A DNA stretch of 64,000 bases from Phanerochaete sordida (GCA_019973155.2 BPQB01000005.1:62001-126000), one strand, 5' to 3'; numbered from the stretch's first letter, positions 45,429 through 56,901 are shown. Translations and numbers: made by a program. Notes: generated by a model not told the origin, from the letters alone.

Positions 45429-47382
45429 TCAGAGCTCGGCGAGGCGCGCCCGGCGGCGCTCGTCGAACGCCTTTGCGCGCTCCCAGATGTCGACGGTGAG
45501 CTCGGTCTGGTGCATCGAGAGCGCGTAGAGCCTGTGCAGGGGCGTGTCAGCGGACGTGCGGAAGATACAAGAGTGCACGCGTACTTGGCGACGGTCATCC
45601 GCCGGATGAGGTCCTCCGACGTGATGGCCTTGTCTTGCTGGCGGTCGCGCACGAAGTCTTGCTGGATGTACTGCAGTGCTGCGTCAGACGGTGACAGCGT
45701 GACACAAGGGGCCTGACGTACCTCAGAGATCGCTGCGCTGACCTGCACCTTCCCCTGCTGCGCGCCGACGACAAGGTCGCGGAACGCCGCGAGCTTCGTC
45801 GCCTCAGGCAGCGCGACCTCTGCGCGGGGCTTGTACAGGCGCGCGTCCGCCGCGGGGCGCAGGGGCACGGTGAGGTCCGTGCGGAAGAACGCGCTCTTGG
45901 TGCCCTCGGTGAGCACGACGCAGGCGATGTCGGTGGGGAACGCGAACGCGCTGAAGGGGAAGGTGTACGAGAGCGTCTGCGCGGCGAGCAGCTCCTGCAG
46001 CGCGACGATGTTGCGCAGCCCGCGCTCGACGAGCTTGCCCTCGCGCACGCCGCCCTCGGTCACGAGCAGCAGCGTGCCCTGCGGCAGCTGCAGCGCGCCG
46101 GCGTGCAGGTCTTCGTCCTTGCTCTCGGGCGCGAAGGGCACCTTGTTGAGCGTCGCGAGGGACAGCGGGAGGGTGTGGGTGAGTGGCAGGAGCTGGGAGA
46201 GGACGTGGGATAGGGCGGGATTGGGGAGAGCAGGCGCCTCGGCTTCTGATGGTGCTGCTTGTGTAGAAATGGGCGGTGCAGGGAACTGGGCGAGGGTGAC
46301 GGACGGAGGCAGGAGTGGCGGGTTTCGCGACTGACTGTCAACAAAGTCAGCATGGAATGGGGTCCTCGCCAACGATAGCGGCTTACACTCTCGCAATGCT
46401 TGCAAGGAGGACCCATTCAGCTGCATCAACATCTCCGCCAAGGGCCTCCGACGCGATCCAGTTCACCAGCTCTTCACGGACTGACGAAGATCCTGCTGAG
46501 GGATACGGCCTCTCGACTAGCGATTGTTGATGCGGGCGTGTGAATAGGACATGGAGTGTGGGCACATCAGGCGGAGACTCGGCCTCGACGTCCATCCTAT
46601 TCCTAAATGAGTCTCGTGCAGCATGACACGAGTAGCAGAGCACGTACGGTTCTTTCGTGAGGATGCCAACGAACGTTGCGAGGTCGGTGGACTTGAGTTG
46701 TTCCGCGACATCCAGGTCGTAGAGCTGTCCGAGTGAGCTGGGACGCGTCGAGCATACGAAATTCTCCACATACCTTGACTTGCACACCAATATGCGAGCC
46801 TTCAGGGTCGGGGTATTTGTATGACTTTGCCGGCGTGTGGGTCTGCGAGCTCTCTGGGTTGGACGTATTAGAAGAAGGAAGTGAAGCAAAGACCTGAACT
46901 CACGTCCGCTAGAACCGCTCAGCTCCTCCTGGCACCAGTCCGACTCTCCAGGGATGCTAACAGCCCAGACGGTCGTGCATTCCCTCAGCTCGCCCACGTC
47001 AACGTTGCGCTCTTCTTCCTCCGAAACGTCTTCATGCAGACCCCAGCCTCCGAGGGTACCGGACGCGTTTCTGCGGAGGTACATGCCAGGCGAAGGCGAC
47101 GTGTCTTGAACCATGGCGCGGAAACGGACAAGCGACCTGTCGCTGTACGACTCTGGCGGGTTCTGTACGTCCAGTGTCGGAATCTGCGCGAAGTCAAACG
47201 TCTACATCGTCTGCTTAGTGGGAGAGACACACCTCCGCAAAGGCCTCACTCGAGCTGAACACGGTCGAGAAGTGTCTGGTGACCTCTGGCGCGAAGTCGT
47301 GTGCCGACTCGTGCGTGGCGAAGAGTTCCTTGAGCTCTGCGGTGGGGTCGCGCAAAGCATCGGTGCGGTAAGCTGAGACCAT
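45429..47382 (-). CDS. Mini-chromosome maintenance complex-binding protein (MCMBP)
   Basis: Multi-exon gene for about 570 aa. N terminus MVSAYRTDALRDPTAELKEL, then HDFAPEVTRHFSTVFSS, VRFRAMVQDTSPSPGMYL and WAVSIPGESDWCQEELSG. The central and C-terminal parts carry the family core: LTHTLPLSLATLNKVPFAP, LQLPQGTLLLVTEGGVREG, a YTFPFSAFAFPTDIACVVLT stretch, QDFVRDRQQDKAITSEDLIR and a final helix ELTVDIWERAKAFDERRRA. MCMBP binds Mcm3-7 in place of Mcm2, helping assembly of new MCM complexes and unloading after replication. The end at 45,429 is set by joining the last exon (LYALSMHQ to LAEL-stop), because the previous exon frame otherwise runs into non-coding sequence. Convergent with the mutase gene. 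Confidence 0.88.
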
Positions 47383-47738
47383 GTCTAGCGAGTTTTGGTG
47401 GATGTTGGTGGTGGAGGGCGTCGCGGTAATTTGCAGACGCGACGCGTCGTTCGCAGCCCGACCTTGCCATCAAAATCTCAGCTCGCGCCGACCCAAATCG
47501 ACCCAGACTCGCCAATCGTCCTCCAACTCAAGTTCTACCACGATCGCCCGCTTCGAAAACGTATGGGTAGTACGTTCACCTGACTGAGACTACTTACAGC
47601 TGAAATTACGGCGATAAGTAGTGATACAGGACCCTGTAAAGGGACGACCTCCGAGTCGTCACTTGACAATTGCGCCTGCCTACCCTACAGTATCGAAATC
47701 CCACCTCTCGCTAGCTTGCTGTTTGACGTGTTCTCAAG

Positions 47739-47832
47739 ATAGGAGGTTGTTTGCAGTCCTTCTCGGACTGTGGGGCAGGTATGGCAGGTAACGTTTCACG
47801 CTGCTGTACCCTCCTGGGCCGCGCCAGGTGAG
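47739..47832 (+). pseudogene. Truncated P450 first-exon relic
   Basis: The plus strand matches the CYP-C N-terminal coding sequence: CTCGGACTGTGGGGCAGGTA is shared exactly with CYP-C (LGLWGRYG), and CCTCCTGGGCC (PPG) follows. The start codon is not preserved, the frame hits TAA just after WGRYGR, and similarity ends at the PPGP hinge. A broken, truncated copy. Confidence 0.75.
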
Positions 47833-47924
47833 CCTGTCTGCTACCCGTTACAGAATGCAAACCTGGTCTGGTTCCCAAACGGGGACTCTTCGACGTGTGA
47901 ATCACGCGGCTGACGATCGAGCCA

Positions 47925-47975
47925 GGTTAAGATGTTGGATTCGAACCAAGACGCGACTCTATCCACTACGCTCAC
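47925..47975 (-). other. tRNA-like Pol III box fragment
   Basis: The minus strand contains a perfect B-box core (GGTTCGAATCC) and, about 20 nt upstream, an A-box-like AGCGTAGTGG. Flanks AAGGTG and CATCTT can pair as an acceptor-like stem. There is no room for an anticodon arm, so it is not a functional tRNA; it could be a decayed tRNA, a SINE head or chance. Confidence 0.25.
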
Positions 47976-48129
47976 CTTCCCGCCCCGTCTCGACAGCAAC
48001 AACACCTCCCACTCGTCTTCGCAAGCCTCGTTCCCCGTCTCGACCTCTCCCGCTCTAGCAGCGGGAACCCCACATCGTAGATCCCAAACCCTCCATCTCC
48101 GTTCGTCGACGTGAGAGCACGACGTCAAC

Positions 48130-50508
48130 ATGGACCCGCTATTTGCGGCCATCTTCACGCTGCTATCGACCTGCGGACTCCTCACCAGCATCTTCCCCAT
48201 CCCACCTGTGACCTACTTCTTCACGGCCATCGATTGCGCGACCATCTCCTCCTTCCCGCAATGGGCCTACTGCAAGACCACGGACACATTCACTCGCATG
48301 GCTGACACGTTCCACTCCGCCCGGTCAACATACGTATACGCTCCCGCCTACTCCTTCGTGAACCGGCGTGCCCGTCGCGCGCACACTCGGGCATGGCCGC
48401 CCGCCCCGACGCACAGCGTGGTCCCGTCCTGGCAGGCGCACCTGGGTCTAAACGCCTCCGCCGTCGACCTCGCGACGCAGTGTGGGCTCTCGCACCCGCT
48501 TCAGCACTCGTTTGTTTCTCCGTACGCGCTGCACCTCGGCCTCGAGGCTCCCGTCTTCGACCTCAATACCCAATGCCAGCTCTCGCACTCGCTGCAACGC
48601 CCGCTCTGCTCGCCGCGCGCCGCGCGCCTCGGTATCCAAGCCCCCGTCGTCGACCTCGCTACCCAGTGCCGGCTCCCTCACGCGCTTGAACGCCCGGTCT
48701 GCTCTCCATGGGCCGTGCAGGACGACATCGCGAGCCCGACGGCGTACCGCCTCAACTACGCATCGCCGCACGTCGTGCTCTACTACGCCAACATGTCGGT
48801 GCTGATGCCGGCGCTCCCGATCTTCTCTGTGTCGTCGAAGGTCTTCTTGCTCGACGCCGGTGCTGCGCCTCAGGTCGCGGGGCTCCCCATCCCGTCGCTC
48901 AAGGAACTCCTCTTCATGCTGGTCGTCCTCGTCTGCTTCCTCGTCACCCTTGCCCAGCTCTTCCCGAGCAAGGGTCAGCATTCGGTGCGTTTCAGTCTCG
49001 CTTCTCACCTGTGTACTTCTCGCTGACGCTCGCATTCCACAGACACGGTCTACATCGTCGAAGAGCCCGAAGCGCAAGTCGAGGAACTGGAAGCCCCAGC
49101 CGTCCGTCACCTCGTCGACCTGGTACGCAACCCCGCCACAGACCATCCTCGAGTCCGACGTCGACGAGCCCCAGTCCGCGGTTCTGCGCCTCCCGTCCAT
49201 CAAGGTCGCTGACTACCCGGTACCATCTGACGCGACGTCGACCCGGATGTCAAAGAGCAAGAAGCGCAGGGAGCAGACCAAGCGGCAGAACGCGAAGAAG
49301 GGAGCTGCGTCGCTCATTGCGGCACTGCCTATCATCACCGTCGACACCGGCGCCGACGAGCAGCACACGGCGCCCTCGCCTGTCGTCGAGGCCACGAACT
49401 CTCCGGTTCTCGTCCTTCCCGCCGTCGAGACTACCGGTACTGGGTCATCGGACGACTTTTCTCAGGGCGCCGAGGCGTGTTCCGTCGCCAGCGTCGACGA
49501 GCGGTTTGATGCTTCTGCTCTCAAGGAGCCCGAGCCCGCTGCAAAGTCTGCCGTCCCCTCTGTCTTCGAGCCTGCCGCCCCCGACGTGACAACTTCCGAG
49601 GCCATCGCTTCCGTGTCCGAGCCTACCACCCTCGAAACATGCATCCCAGATTCAGGCCTGCCGGTGGAGTCGAATCCCGCCGCTGAGCCTACCTCATCTG
49701 AACATGCAACTTTCGAGCCCAAGGCCCCCACGGAACCCGATGTCCCCTCTGTCGCCGCCCACGCTGAGGAGCTGCAACCTGCCGCCGCTGTCGACGCTAC
49801 GACTTCCGAGCCCGTCCCTTCCATACCCGAGTCCGCCACCCCTCTCGAGGAGCTCTCTCCAGAGCTAGGTCTGCCGGTGGAAACGAATCCTACCGCTGTA
49901 CCAGTCGCTCACGCGACCCTCGAGTCGGAGCCTCCTACACTCGTCGTCGATGACACACAGTGTACCGAGGCACAGTGGACTCAGGTCAACCGGAAGCCTC
50001 GGACGAAGCCCGCCAAAGCCAAAGTCGAGAAGCGTCCGTACAAGCGGCCCGTTACGAAGTCCCGTCTCCCGGCTACGCCAGTCGTACAGTTTGCGAAGCC
50101 CTTCCAATTTGCGAATCCCCTGATCCACGTTCCAACAAAGTCTATAAATTACGGTGAGTGATGTGTGGGCTCTCCGTCGTTGCGCTCGCTGACAGCCGTA
50201 CAGCACCTTCGACGCTGGGAACGGGGGAGAACCCTTCCTTGCGGCGAGAGCAGTTGAATCTCACTTCGAAGTCCATTGTTCCGCCGACTGGCGCGTGCGA
50301 GGCACCCTGTCGCAGTCACACTGACGACCCCACGAAGCGGGACTATCATGAGCCCAAGGAACATCCCCACCTCGGAGAGGACGCCGAACCGACGATAGAT
50401 TTGCAGCCTACCCCACCTATCGAAGTCCCCTACCGTGCTCGCTTCGAACCCGCCTCCACGCTTGCCAGCGACCCGGGCCTGGCGGACAAGCCCCTGCAAC
50501 AGGCCTGA
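48130..50508 (+). CDS. Repetitive membrane protein of unknown function
   Basis: Three exons (introns at about 48,985-49,042 and 50,154-50,203) give about 755 aa. Not recognised. Features in order: hydrophobic N terminus (residues 1-45, FAAIFTLLSTCGLLTSIF); three tandem repeats of about 33 aa at residues about 98-198, each with the core GLxAxxxDLxTQCxLxHxLxxxxxSP; a second membrane segment (ELLFMLVVLVCFLVTLAQLF, about 258-277); a basic Ser/Lys-rich stretch (RSTSSKSPKRKSRNWK); then a long Pro/Glu/Ser/Thr-rich tail with a diverged duplication (GLPVESNPAAEP and GLPVETNPTAVP). A basic block (RKPRTKPAKAKVEKRPYKR) follows. The tail is probably disordered and cytosolic. Frame is maintained through both introns. 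Possibly a fast-evolving lineage-specific family. Confidence 0.65.
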
Positions 50509-51199
50509 GGCGCTCGCACCTAGCCTAGCCTCGACGACACGAGCACACGACCGACGGGGGCCTCCACTGCCCCCGCCGACTTCTACGCTATCCACTATGA
50601 CACTCGGACGACACGCACCACCGACCACCACCAGCATCCTTCAAGCACCCATACACGACCACGCGCACCGACCTCGCGGGTCTCGCGACCGACCGCACGC
50701 GACTCACCTCCGACAGCGCCGCGGCAGCCTCCAGCTGACCCTCCGCGCCCCTCGCCGTCTCTTAGTCTCCGCGCCGTTCTTCGGCGGTCTCTCGCCGACA
50801 GTCTCTCGCGGACCCGCGTCCTCGGGCGCGTCTCGTGTCTGGGTACTTCTTGGTTGCTTGGTGTCTGGTCTTGTCTCTGTGCTCTGCACGTCGCCTGGGC
50901 CGCCTCGCCTGCGCTGTCTCACGGCTGGTCTCTGGGAGTTTTCGGTCTTGCGTTTGTCGACTTGGGGTCTGTCTGGCGCTGCGAGTGGCACTTGGGCTTG
51001 ACTTGTTCCGCGGATTCGGTTTGAACGACATCTCTAGCGCAATTTGGACGATATTTACAGCATTTAGAGCATATACGTGGACATGGACTTGTGTTTGGAT
51101 ACTTACTACTTGCATGGATCCGGTCTCTTTTACTACTACTAATTTGTACAATGGATTATTTATTCTTACGAACAATCACTGGTGTGATTCGAGGATCCG
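50509..51199. other. 3' flank of the repeat protein gene
   Basis: C-rich then T-rich transition, with an AT-rich end around 51,000-51,180 (TTTACAGCATTTAGAGCATA, TACTACTACTAATTTG). Open frames here are T/C-bias artefacts. Likely 3' UTR and spacer. Confidence 0.35.
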
Positions 51200-51388
51200 T
51201 GCTGCGAAGAAGCGAGGCCGACGCGCAGAACCGGACGACGACTCAGATGCGAGTGAGGCGCGTCCGAAGCCGGCGCAGCGCATGTACGGTGTGACGCGGC
51301 AAGAAGACGCAGCCAGGCGAAGCTCGAGAAGCTTGTCGACATGCCCGTGGCCGTCATCTGGTTGGTGACTGGCCAGTACTCTGCCGTT
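51200..51388 (+). pseudogene. F-box gene 5' fragment, frameshifted
   Basis: Matches the first exon and first intron start of F-box gene 1 (57,013-57,202): GCGAAGAAGCGAGGCCGACGCG, then GACGACGACTC, GCGCGTCCGAAGCC, CTCGAGAAGCT, GACATGCCCGTGG and GTCATCTGGTTGGTGA. The frame starts as AKKRGRRAEPDDDSDASEAR but shifts before the conserved GLEKLVDMP motif, which is read as SRSLSTCPW. It stops at the first-intron position and is then fused to the P450 upstream repeat. Not functional as an F-box gene. Confidence 0.8.
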
Positions 51389-51398
51389 TTGAGGTGTT

Positions 51399-51838
51399 GC
51401 GGTAATTTGCAAACGCGCAGTGACGCTGCCATCAATCTCAGCTTGCGCCGACCCAACTTGAACCACCAGACCCGACGGGCCCAGTCGTCCTCAAACTCAA
51501 CTTCTACCACAATCGCCCCCTTCGAAAACGTATGGGCAGTATGTTGACCTGTCCCCGGCCTGTCCGGGACTAGTTGCAGCTAAAATGACGGCGGTAATGA
51601 TACAGGACCCTGCAAAGGGACGACCTCCGAGCCGTCACTTGACAAATGTGCCTGTCTGTGCCATGCCTACCCGACATTATCGAAATCCTATCTCTCGCTA
51701 GCTCGCTCTTTGACGTTCCTAGCAGCTCATTTTTCTCTATGCGAAACTCTCCGTGACCTCGGGTGATATGGGCGGCGCGCGGAGGATAAGACCTACAAGA
51801 GCTCGTCGAGGCAGCACAGGCACCTCGTTTCGCGAAGA
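51399..51838 (+). repeat. P450 upstream repeat, second copy (CYP-C 5' flank)
   Basis: Aligns with 47,423-47,740. Shared blocks include GATACAGGACCCTG, AAAGGGACGACCTCCGAG, CTTCGAAAACGTATGGG and TCTCTCGCTAGCT. Here it leads into an intact P450; at 47.4 kb it leads into the relic. Confidence 0.8.
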
Positions 51839-53924
51839 ATGCCCCTCTGGATCATCTTTGGCATGTGCGCAGTCCTGCTCGGACTGTGGGGCAGGTATGG
51901 TAGGAACCGGTCCACGCTGCCGTATCCTCCTGGGCCTCCCGCAGATCCAGTCATTGGTCACCTTAGGACCATGCCGCCGAACGCCACCGCTCACCACGTC
52001 TTCCACGACTGGTCCCAACGCTACGGGGACGTCATGTACCTTGAGGTCCTCCGGAAGCCTCTTCTGATTCTCAGCAGCGAAGAAGCCGCATCTGATCTCC
52101 TAGACAAGCACGGCGCGATCTACAGCGACAGGCCGTCGTTTCCCCTCGCAGAAAGGTAAGCAACATGGACACCATGGCCGGATTACTCGCACTGAACGAC
52201 TTCAGGCTGGGATGGACGAAATTACTGGGATTTCTGTCGCCTGGCTCGGAATTTAGGGAAGCTCGCAAAGCTCTACAGCTATTTCTCGACAAGAATAAAG
52301 TAGCTGACTACAAAGACGCGCTGGACAAAGCATCGCTGGTGCTTCTCCATGATCTTCTACAAGACCCCAAAGACATGGATCACCTCGTGCATTTGTACGT
52401 TGCCTCGATCATCAGCTCTGCTCAGCATAGACTGACCGCGCTATAGCTACACTAGCACGGTCATCATGGACATTACCTACGGCCACCACATGCGCTCGAA
52501 AGACGACGGGATCTTTCGCATGGTCTTGCGGCTCATCCCCATCTTCAAAGAGTGCACCCGACCTTCATTGCTGGACCTCTCTCCCATCTGTACGTGAGAC
52601 TTATCAATTTACATGATCAATGCTCATACAAGGCCAAAGTCCAATGGCTGCCCTCATGGTTCCCGGGGGCGTGGTACCAGAACTTTATTAAGGGTCAATA
52701 TCTGCATGACACAATGATTATAAAATCTCCGCTCATCTACCTCCAGACGCGAAACCGATCCTGCAGCTAGTGATGCAGTACCCTGTGTCACTCGTGCAGA
52801 AAGAGATGGTCTCTCACGTGTTGCCTCTCTTCCCATCCGGCGCTGACATTACCTCCAGAAACTAGGCACCGCCCGACCGTCGTTCGTCTCTGAGCAGCTG
52901 CAAGCCTTCTCGCAAGAAAGCGCGACCACCGCAGAACACGTGCACGAAGTCGAGCGGCGCGCTTTCCAGATCATGTCGGGAGGGACGGAGACGGTGCGTC
53001 TCCGAGTCACTCCGATGCCTACCAACCCTAGCGCTGACACGACACCAGACCTGGCACAGCGTCACGCAGTTCTTCGCGTGCATGCTGCTGCATCCCGACG
53101 CGCAGCGCAGAGCGCAGGAAGAGATCGACCGCGTCGTCGGAAGCGGCAGGCTGCCTGACTTTACAGACCGCGACGCCCTGCCGTACGTCGAGTGCGTGCT
53201 CAAGGAGGTGCTAAGGTGCCATTATTAATCATATCAGCTGAGTCACGATGGCTGAACTTGACTTGTCAGGTGGAAACCGATCGTGCCGCTGGGCATGCCG
53301 CACAAGCTGCGTGAGGACCACACGTACCGCGGCATGTTTATACCAGGAGGCACGACTGTCATCACAAACACGACGTAAGTTGAAGCAGATACTTGAGGAG
53401 ACGTGATTATCTTACCATCGCTACGCCTGTCCAGTGCAATGTGTCTAGACGAGCGCAAGTTCCACGACGCGCACCTGTTCAAGCCCGAGCGATTCCTCCC
53501 CAAGCCCGACGGCGCGGGCGAGGTGCTCCCGGCCAATGTTGTCTATGGCTGGGGTCGACGGTACGCCCCTCCCCCCTTCCATATGCGCTGCTCCGCGTCG
53601 GTGGCTGATGGCGTCCGCAGCATCTGCCCCGGCCGCTTCCTGGCAGACAACGCCGCCTGGCTCGCCATGGTACGCATCCTCGCCGTTTTTGTCATCACGA
53701 AAGCGAAGGACGCGCACGGCCAGGAGATGGAGCCGGATATCAAGTTTTCTGTTGCACTCACTAGGTGCGTCGCTCGTTCTGCTGGGGTCGGCACTGGCTG
53801 ATCGACGGACTGTAGCCATCCACTCCCGTTCCCCTGCGACATCCGGCCTCGTTCAGAGAGAGCTGCCGCACTCGTCAAGGAGGTCTACGATCTGGCTCAA
53901 GCAGCCGATGTGCTCGCCGCGTAA
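51839..53924 (+). CDS. Cytochrome P450 monooxygenase (CYP-C)
   Basis: P450 of about 510 aa on about twelve exons. Anchor [20 protein letters not shown], hinge [20 protein letters not shown], then [87 protein letters not shown]-helix SGGTETTWHS, ExxR as [23 protein letters not shown], heme loop [16 protein letters not shown] with Cys ligand, end DVLAA. The first heme-loop residue is Tyr where Phe is usual; Cys, Gly and Arg are kept. An intron splits the loop at RR|IC, as in CYP-1 and CYP-D. Start at 51,839 matches paralogue length. Tandem with CYP-D, 299 bp apart. Substrate unknown. Confidence 0.88.
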
Positions 53925-54223
53925 GGATAATGCTTTCATGCTAGCCGGTCCCCTGCTTTCCACTTCCAGCCATGCAGTCCGTAACATCGAAGTGATGTCA
54001 ATGATGAAATAGCTTGCAAAGTGACCATTTGGGCCAACGTTTGACATATGTGTCTACTCGCACCAAGCAACCAGGGTCTCGATCGCCAATCTCGTACAAA
54101 GTTCTCACATCCTCTGGAGCGCGCCATGCTCTTCCTGAAATTATCCCCTTCCTCAGATGTGCGCCCATGGATAAGAATGAGCACCTCGCCTTGAACACGA
54201 AGCTCGTCCTCTCCCCGCCAAAG

Positions 54224-56327
54224 ATGTCGCTCTGGATCGTCGCTAGCGTTGTAATCGCTCTCGTCCTGTGGGTCAAGACCACCATGGACATCGCCAAAAA
54301 GCCCTTGTGGCTGGCATATCCCCCCGGACCCCCCGCAGATCCAGTCATCGGTCACCTCAGAATCATGCCGTCGACTGACACCGCCCACCACGTCTTCTAC
54401 GACTGGTCGCGACGCTACGGGGACGTCATGTATCTCGAGGTCCCCGGAAAGTCTATCCTCGTGCTGAGCAGCGAGAAGGCCGCGTCTGATCTCCTCGACA
54501 AGCGCGGAGCGCTCTACAGCGACCGGCCGAGATTCGCTATAGCAGAAAGGTGCGCATAGCAGGATTTGGTGATTGAACGTATGTGCTGATTATTGAGGGG
54601 CTTCTAGGCTAGGCTGGAGGAGACTGTTGGGCTTTCTTCCGCTTGGACCTGAATATCGAGACGCGCGTAAAGCCCTGCAACAATACTTCGACAAGAACAA
54701 CATCGCAAATTATAGGTCCATCCAAGAGAAGGCATCCATCACGCTCCTGCACGGGCTTTTGCGAGATCCACAAGATCTGGACCAGATGCTACACATGTAT
54801 GTGACCCTCGGCATCCAAGAGGCGCAATACTTACTAAGTGTCGCCAAACCGTAGGTATACGTCTACGATACTTATGGACATCACCTACGGACATCATATG
54901 CGCTCCAGAGAGGATCCAATCTTCAAGATGCTTGAGCGACTTAGTCCTATATTTTCGGCATGTATTCGCCCATCGTTACTGGATATTTCTCCTCTGTGTA
55001 TGTGTAATCAGCTATTCGTGCTGCAAGCTCCCTGTTTACTTTATGCTTACAGTCGAATGGCTACCCTCATGGTTTCCGGGAGCATGGTATCAAGACTTTC
55101 TCAAAGGTATGCCGATGTGCACGATCCATATTCCAGTTGACCTAATCTTGCGCCAGTCGCGACACCGGTCCTTCGGCCGATCGAAGAGTACCCCGTATCT
55201 CTCGTACAGAAAGAGATAGTGAGTCTAGTACACGTCTAGTATGTCCAGTTCGTCTAAGCATCACTGATTACCTGCAGGCTTGTGGCACGGCCCGACCGTC
55301 GTTTGTAGCAGAGCAACTACAAGCGTTCTCACAGCAAGGCGAGCTCTCCTCTGAAGATCTGCACGAAGTTGGAGGGCGCGCGTTCGCGGTCACAGCAGCG
55401 GGTACCGAGACAGTACGTGTGTCGCCTTCATGCTGGGCACGGCCCCTGCTGATGGGCTGCGGCAGACATGGCACACCATCACACTATTCTTCGCATGCAT
55501 GGTCCTCCACCCCGCTGTGCAGCGCAGAGCGCAGGAGGAGATCGTCCGCGTTGTCGGTGAGGAGCGCCTCCCCGACTTCGCAGACCGCGATGCGCTGCCG
55601 TACGTCGAATGCGTCCTAAAAGAGGTGATGAGGTGTGTACGGGAGCTGCTCAGACCATGCTCGACGATGGTCATCGAGTTGAGTGCAGGTGGAAGCCCAT
55701 TGGGCCGCTCGGTGTCCCGCACAAGCTGCGGGAGGACGACACGTACCGCGGGATGTGGATACCTAAGGGGACAACTGTGGTTGCCAGCACGACGTACGTC
55801 TCCCCTAGTCTCTGAGTGAACGAAACGCTCTGACGATTCTTGCAGCGCAATGTGCTTAAACGATCAGAAATTTCACGAACCCGAATTGTTCAAGCCCGAG
55901 CGCTTTCTCCCCAAGCCAGAGGGTGCAGGTGAGGTTCTTCCGGCGAACGTTATCTTCGGCTGGGGGCGACGGTGAATTTCCTTGTTGCGTGTCAATGTTA
56001 GTCGCTGACAACGTCTTCAGCATCTGTCCAGGCCGCTATCTCGCAGACAGCGCAGTCTGGCTTGCCATCGCGCGGAGTCTCGCCGCTGTCACTGTGACGA
56101 AGGCGAAAGACGAGAACGGCAGAGAGATCGAGCCTGAGCTCAAATTTGCCGTTGGGCTTACGAGGTGCGTTGTTCGCCACGCTCTGGAGACTTCAACGCC
56201 GACATGGTCGAGCTGCAGTCGTCCACTGCCGTTCCCCTGCGACATCCGGCCACGTTCAGAGAAGGCCTCTGCGCTCGTCAAGAAGGCTTACGATTTGATG
56301 CGAGTGGACGATGTAACTCCTGCATAA
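54224..56327 (+). CDS. Cytochrome P450 monooxygenase (CYP-D)
   Basis: Paralogue of CYP-C with the same exon layout. Anchor MSLWIVASVVIALVLWVKTT, hinge [106 protein letters not shown]-helix AAGTETTWHT, ExxR as [23 protein letters not shown], heme loop FGWGRR|ICPGRYLADS, end DDVTPA. The intron near 54,796-54,852 splits a Met codon. An in-frame ATG at 54,167 would add 19 residues (MDKNEHLALNTK...), but 54,224 matches the CYP-C start and is preferred. The exon around 55,150-55,220 (region equivalent to [18 protein letters not shown] in CYP-C) was placed by comparison. Substrate unknown. Confidence 0.87.
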
Positions 56328-56901
56328 TGATGCACACCAGTTCACTGTTTCAAGGCCGCGTCGTCTGATGAGGACCCGCCTCTCGTTGAGTCTTGCGCCG
56401 GAATCGAACCTTCTCATGGAGCACTGCGAACGGTGAACCGTGTGTCGGACCCCACAGGTGTTCTCCCACTTCTCACTGATGCATTAGCGTTTGATGATAT
56501 TTGCCACGCAGACCGTGGGCGGAGCGAGGTACTCGCACAAGCAGTTCGGCCCCCGGGCTGGCAGCGGCGGGGCGGGACACGGGTCGACTTATGGCTTGAG
56601 AGCAAGACTGTAGACGATGTCTGATCCTTACTCTAAGTGTACACATGTATGTATAAGGGGGAAAGCTAACAAGTGAAACACGACCTGGACGATCTAAATC
56701 TCCTCTGATTCTTCTTGACTCCGGCGTGCACATCGAGGAGCCAGGCGCCACAGCACAGAGTCACAGACGACCTCGAGACGCCACCCGAATTTGACGCGCC
56801 TTGCCGTATTTGGTCTCCGTGGAATTGGTTCCGTGATCCCAGTTGGCCCCTCCCTTACACTCGAACCGCCACCTTGCACACAACCACCCACCCACTTTAT
56901 C
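56328..56901. other. Intergenic region, CYP-D / F-box gene 1
   Basis: About 570 bp. It has GTATGTATAAGGGGG near 56,648 (weak TATA-like) and a C/A-rich leader before the F-box start. A GGAATCGAACC tRNA-like motif near 56,401 lacks the rest of a tRNA. No gene was recognised. Confidence 0.4.

Larger units (their letters stand above)
47383..48129. other. Intergenic region holding a P450 promoter relic
   Basis: From about 47,423 to 47,832 the sequence matches the region 51,399-51,940 upstream of and into CYP-C. After it comes C-rich DNA with a tRNA-like B box on the minus strand near 47,936. The last 100 bp form the leader of the repeat membrane protein gene. Confidence 0.55.

Noticed and set aside
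50835..51368. 177-codon frame with hydrophobic and Trp-rich sequence after the repeat protein
   Set aside because: Spans T/C-rich spacer and runs into the frameshifted F-box fragment; composition explains it.
56380..56440. Possible tRNA on the minus strand (GGTTCGATTCCGGCGC)
   Set aside because: The T-arm-like part is good, but no matching 5' acceptor or D arm lies at the right distance and the hairpin upstream does not form a standard anticodon arm.
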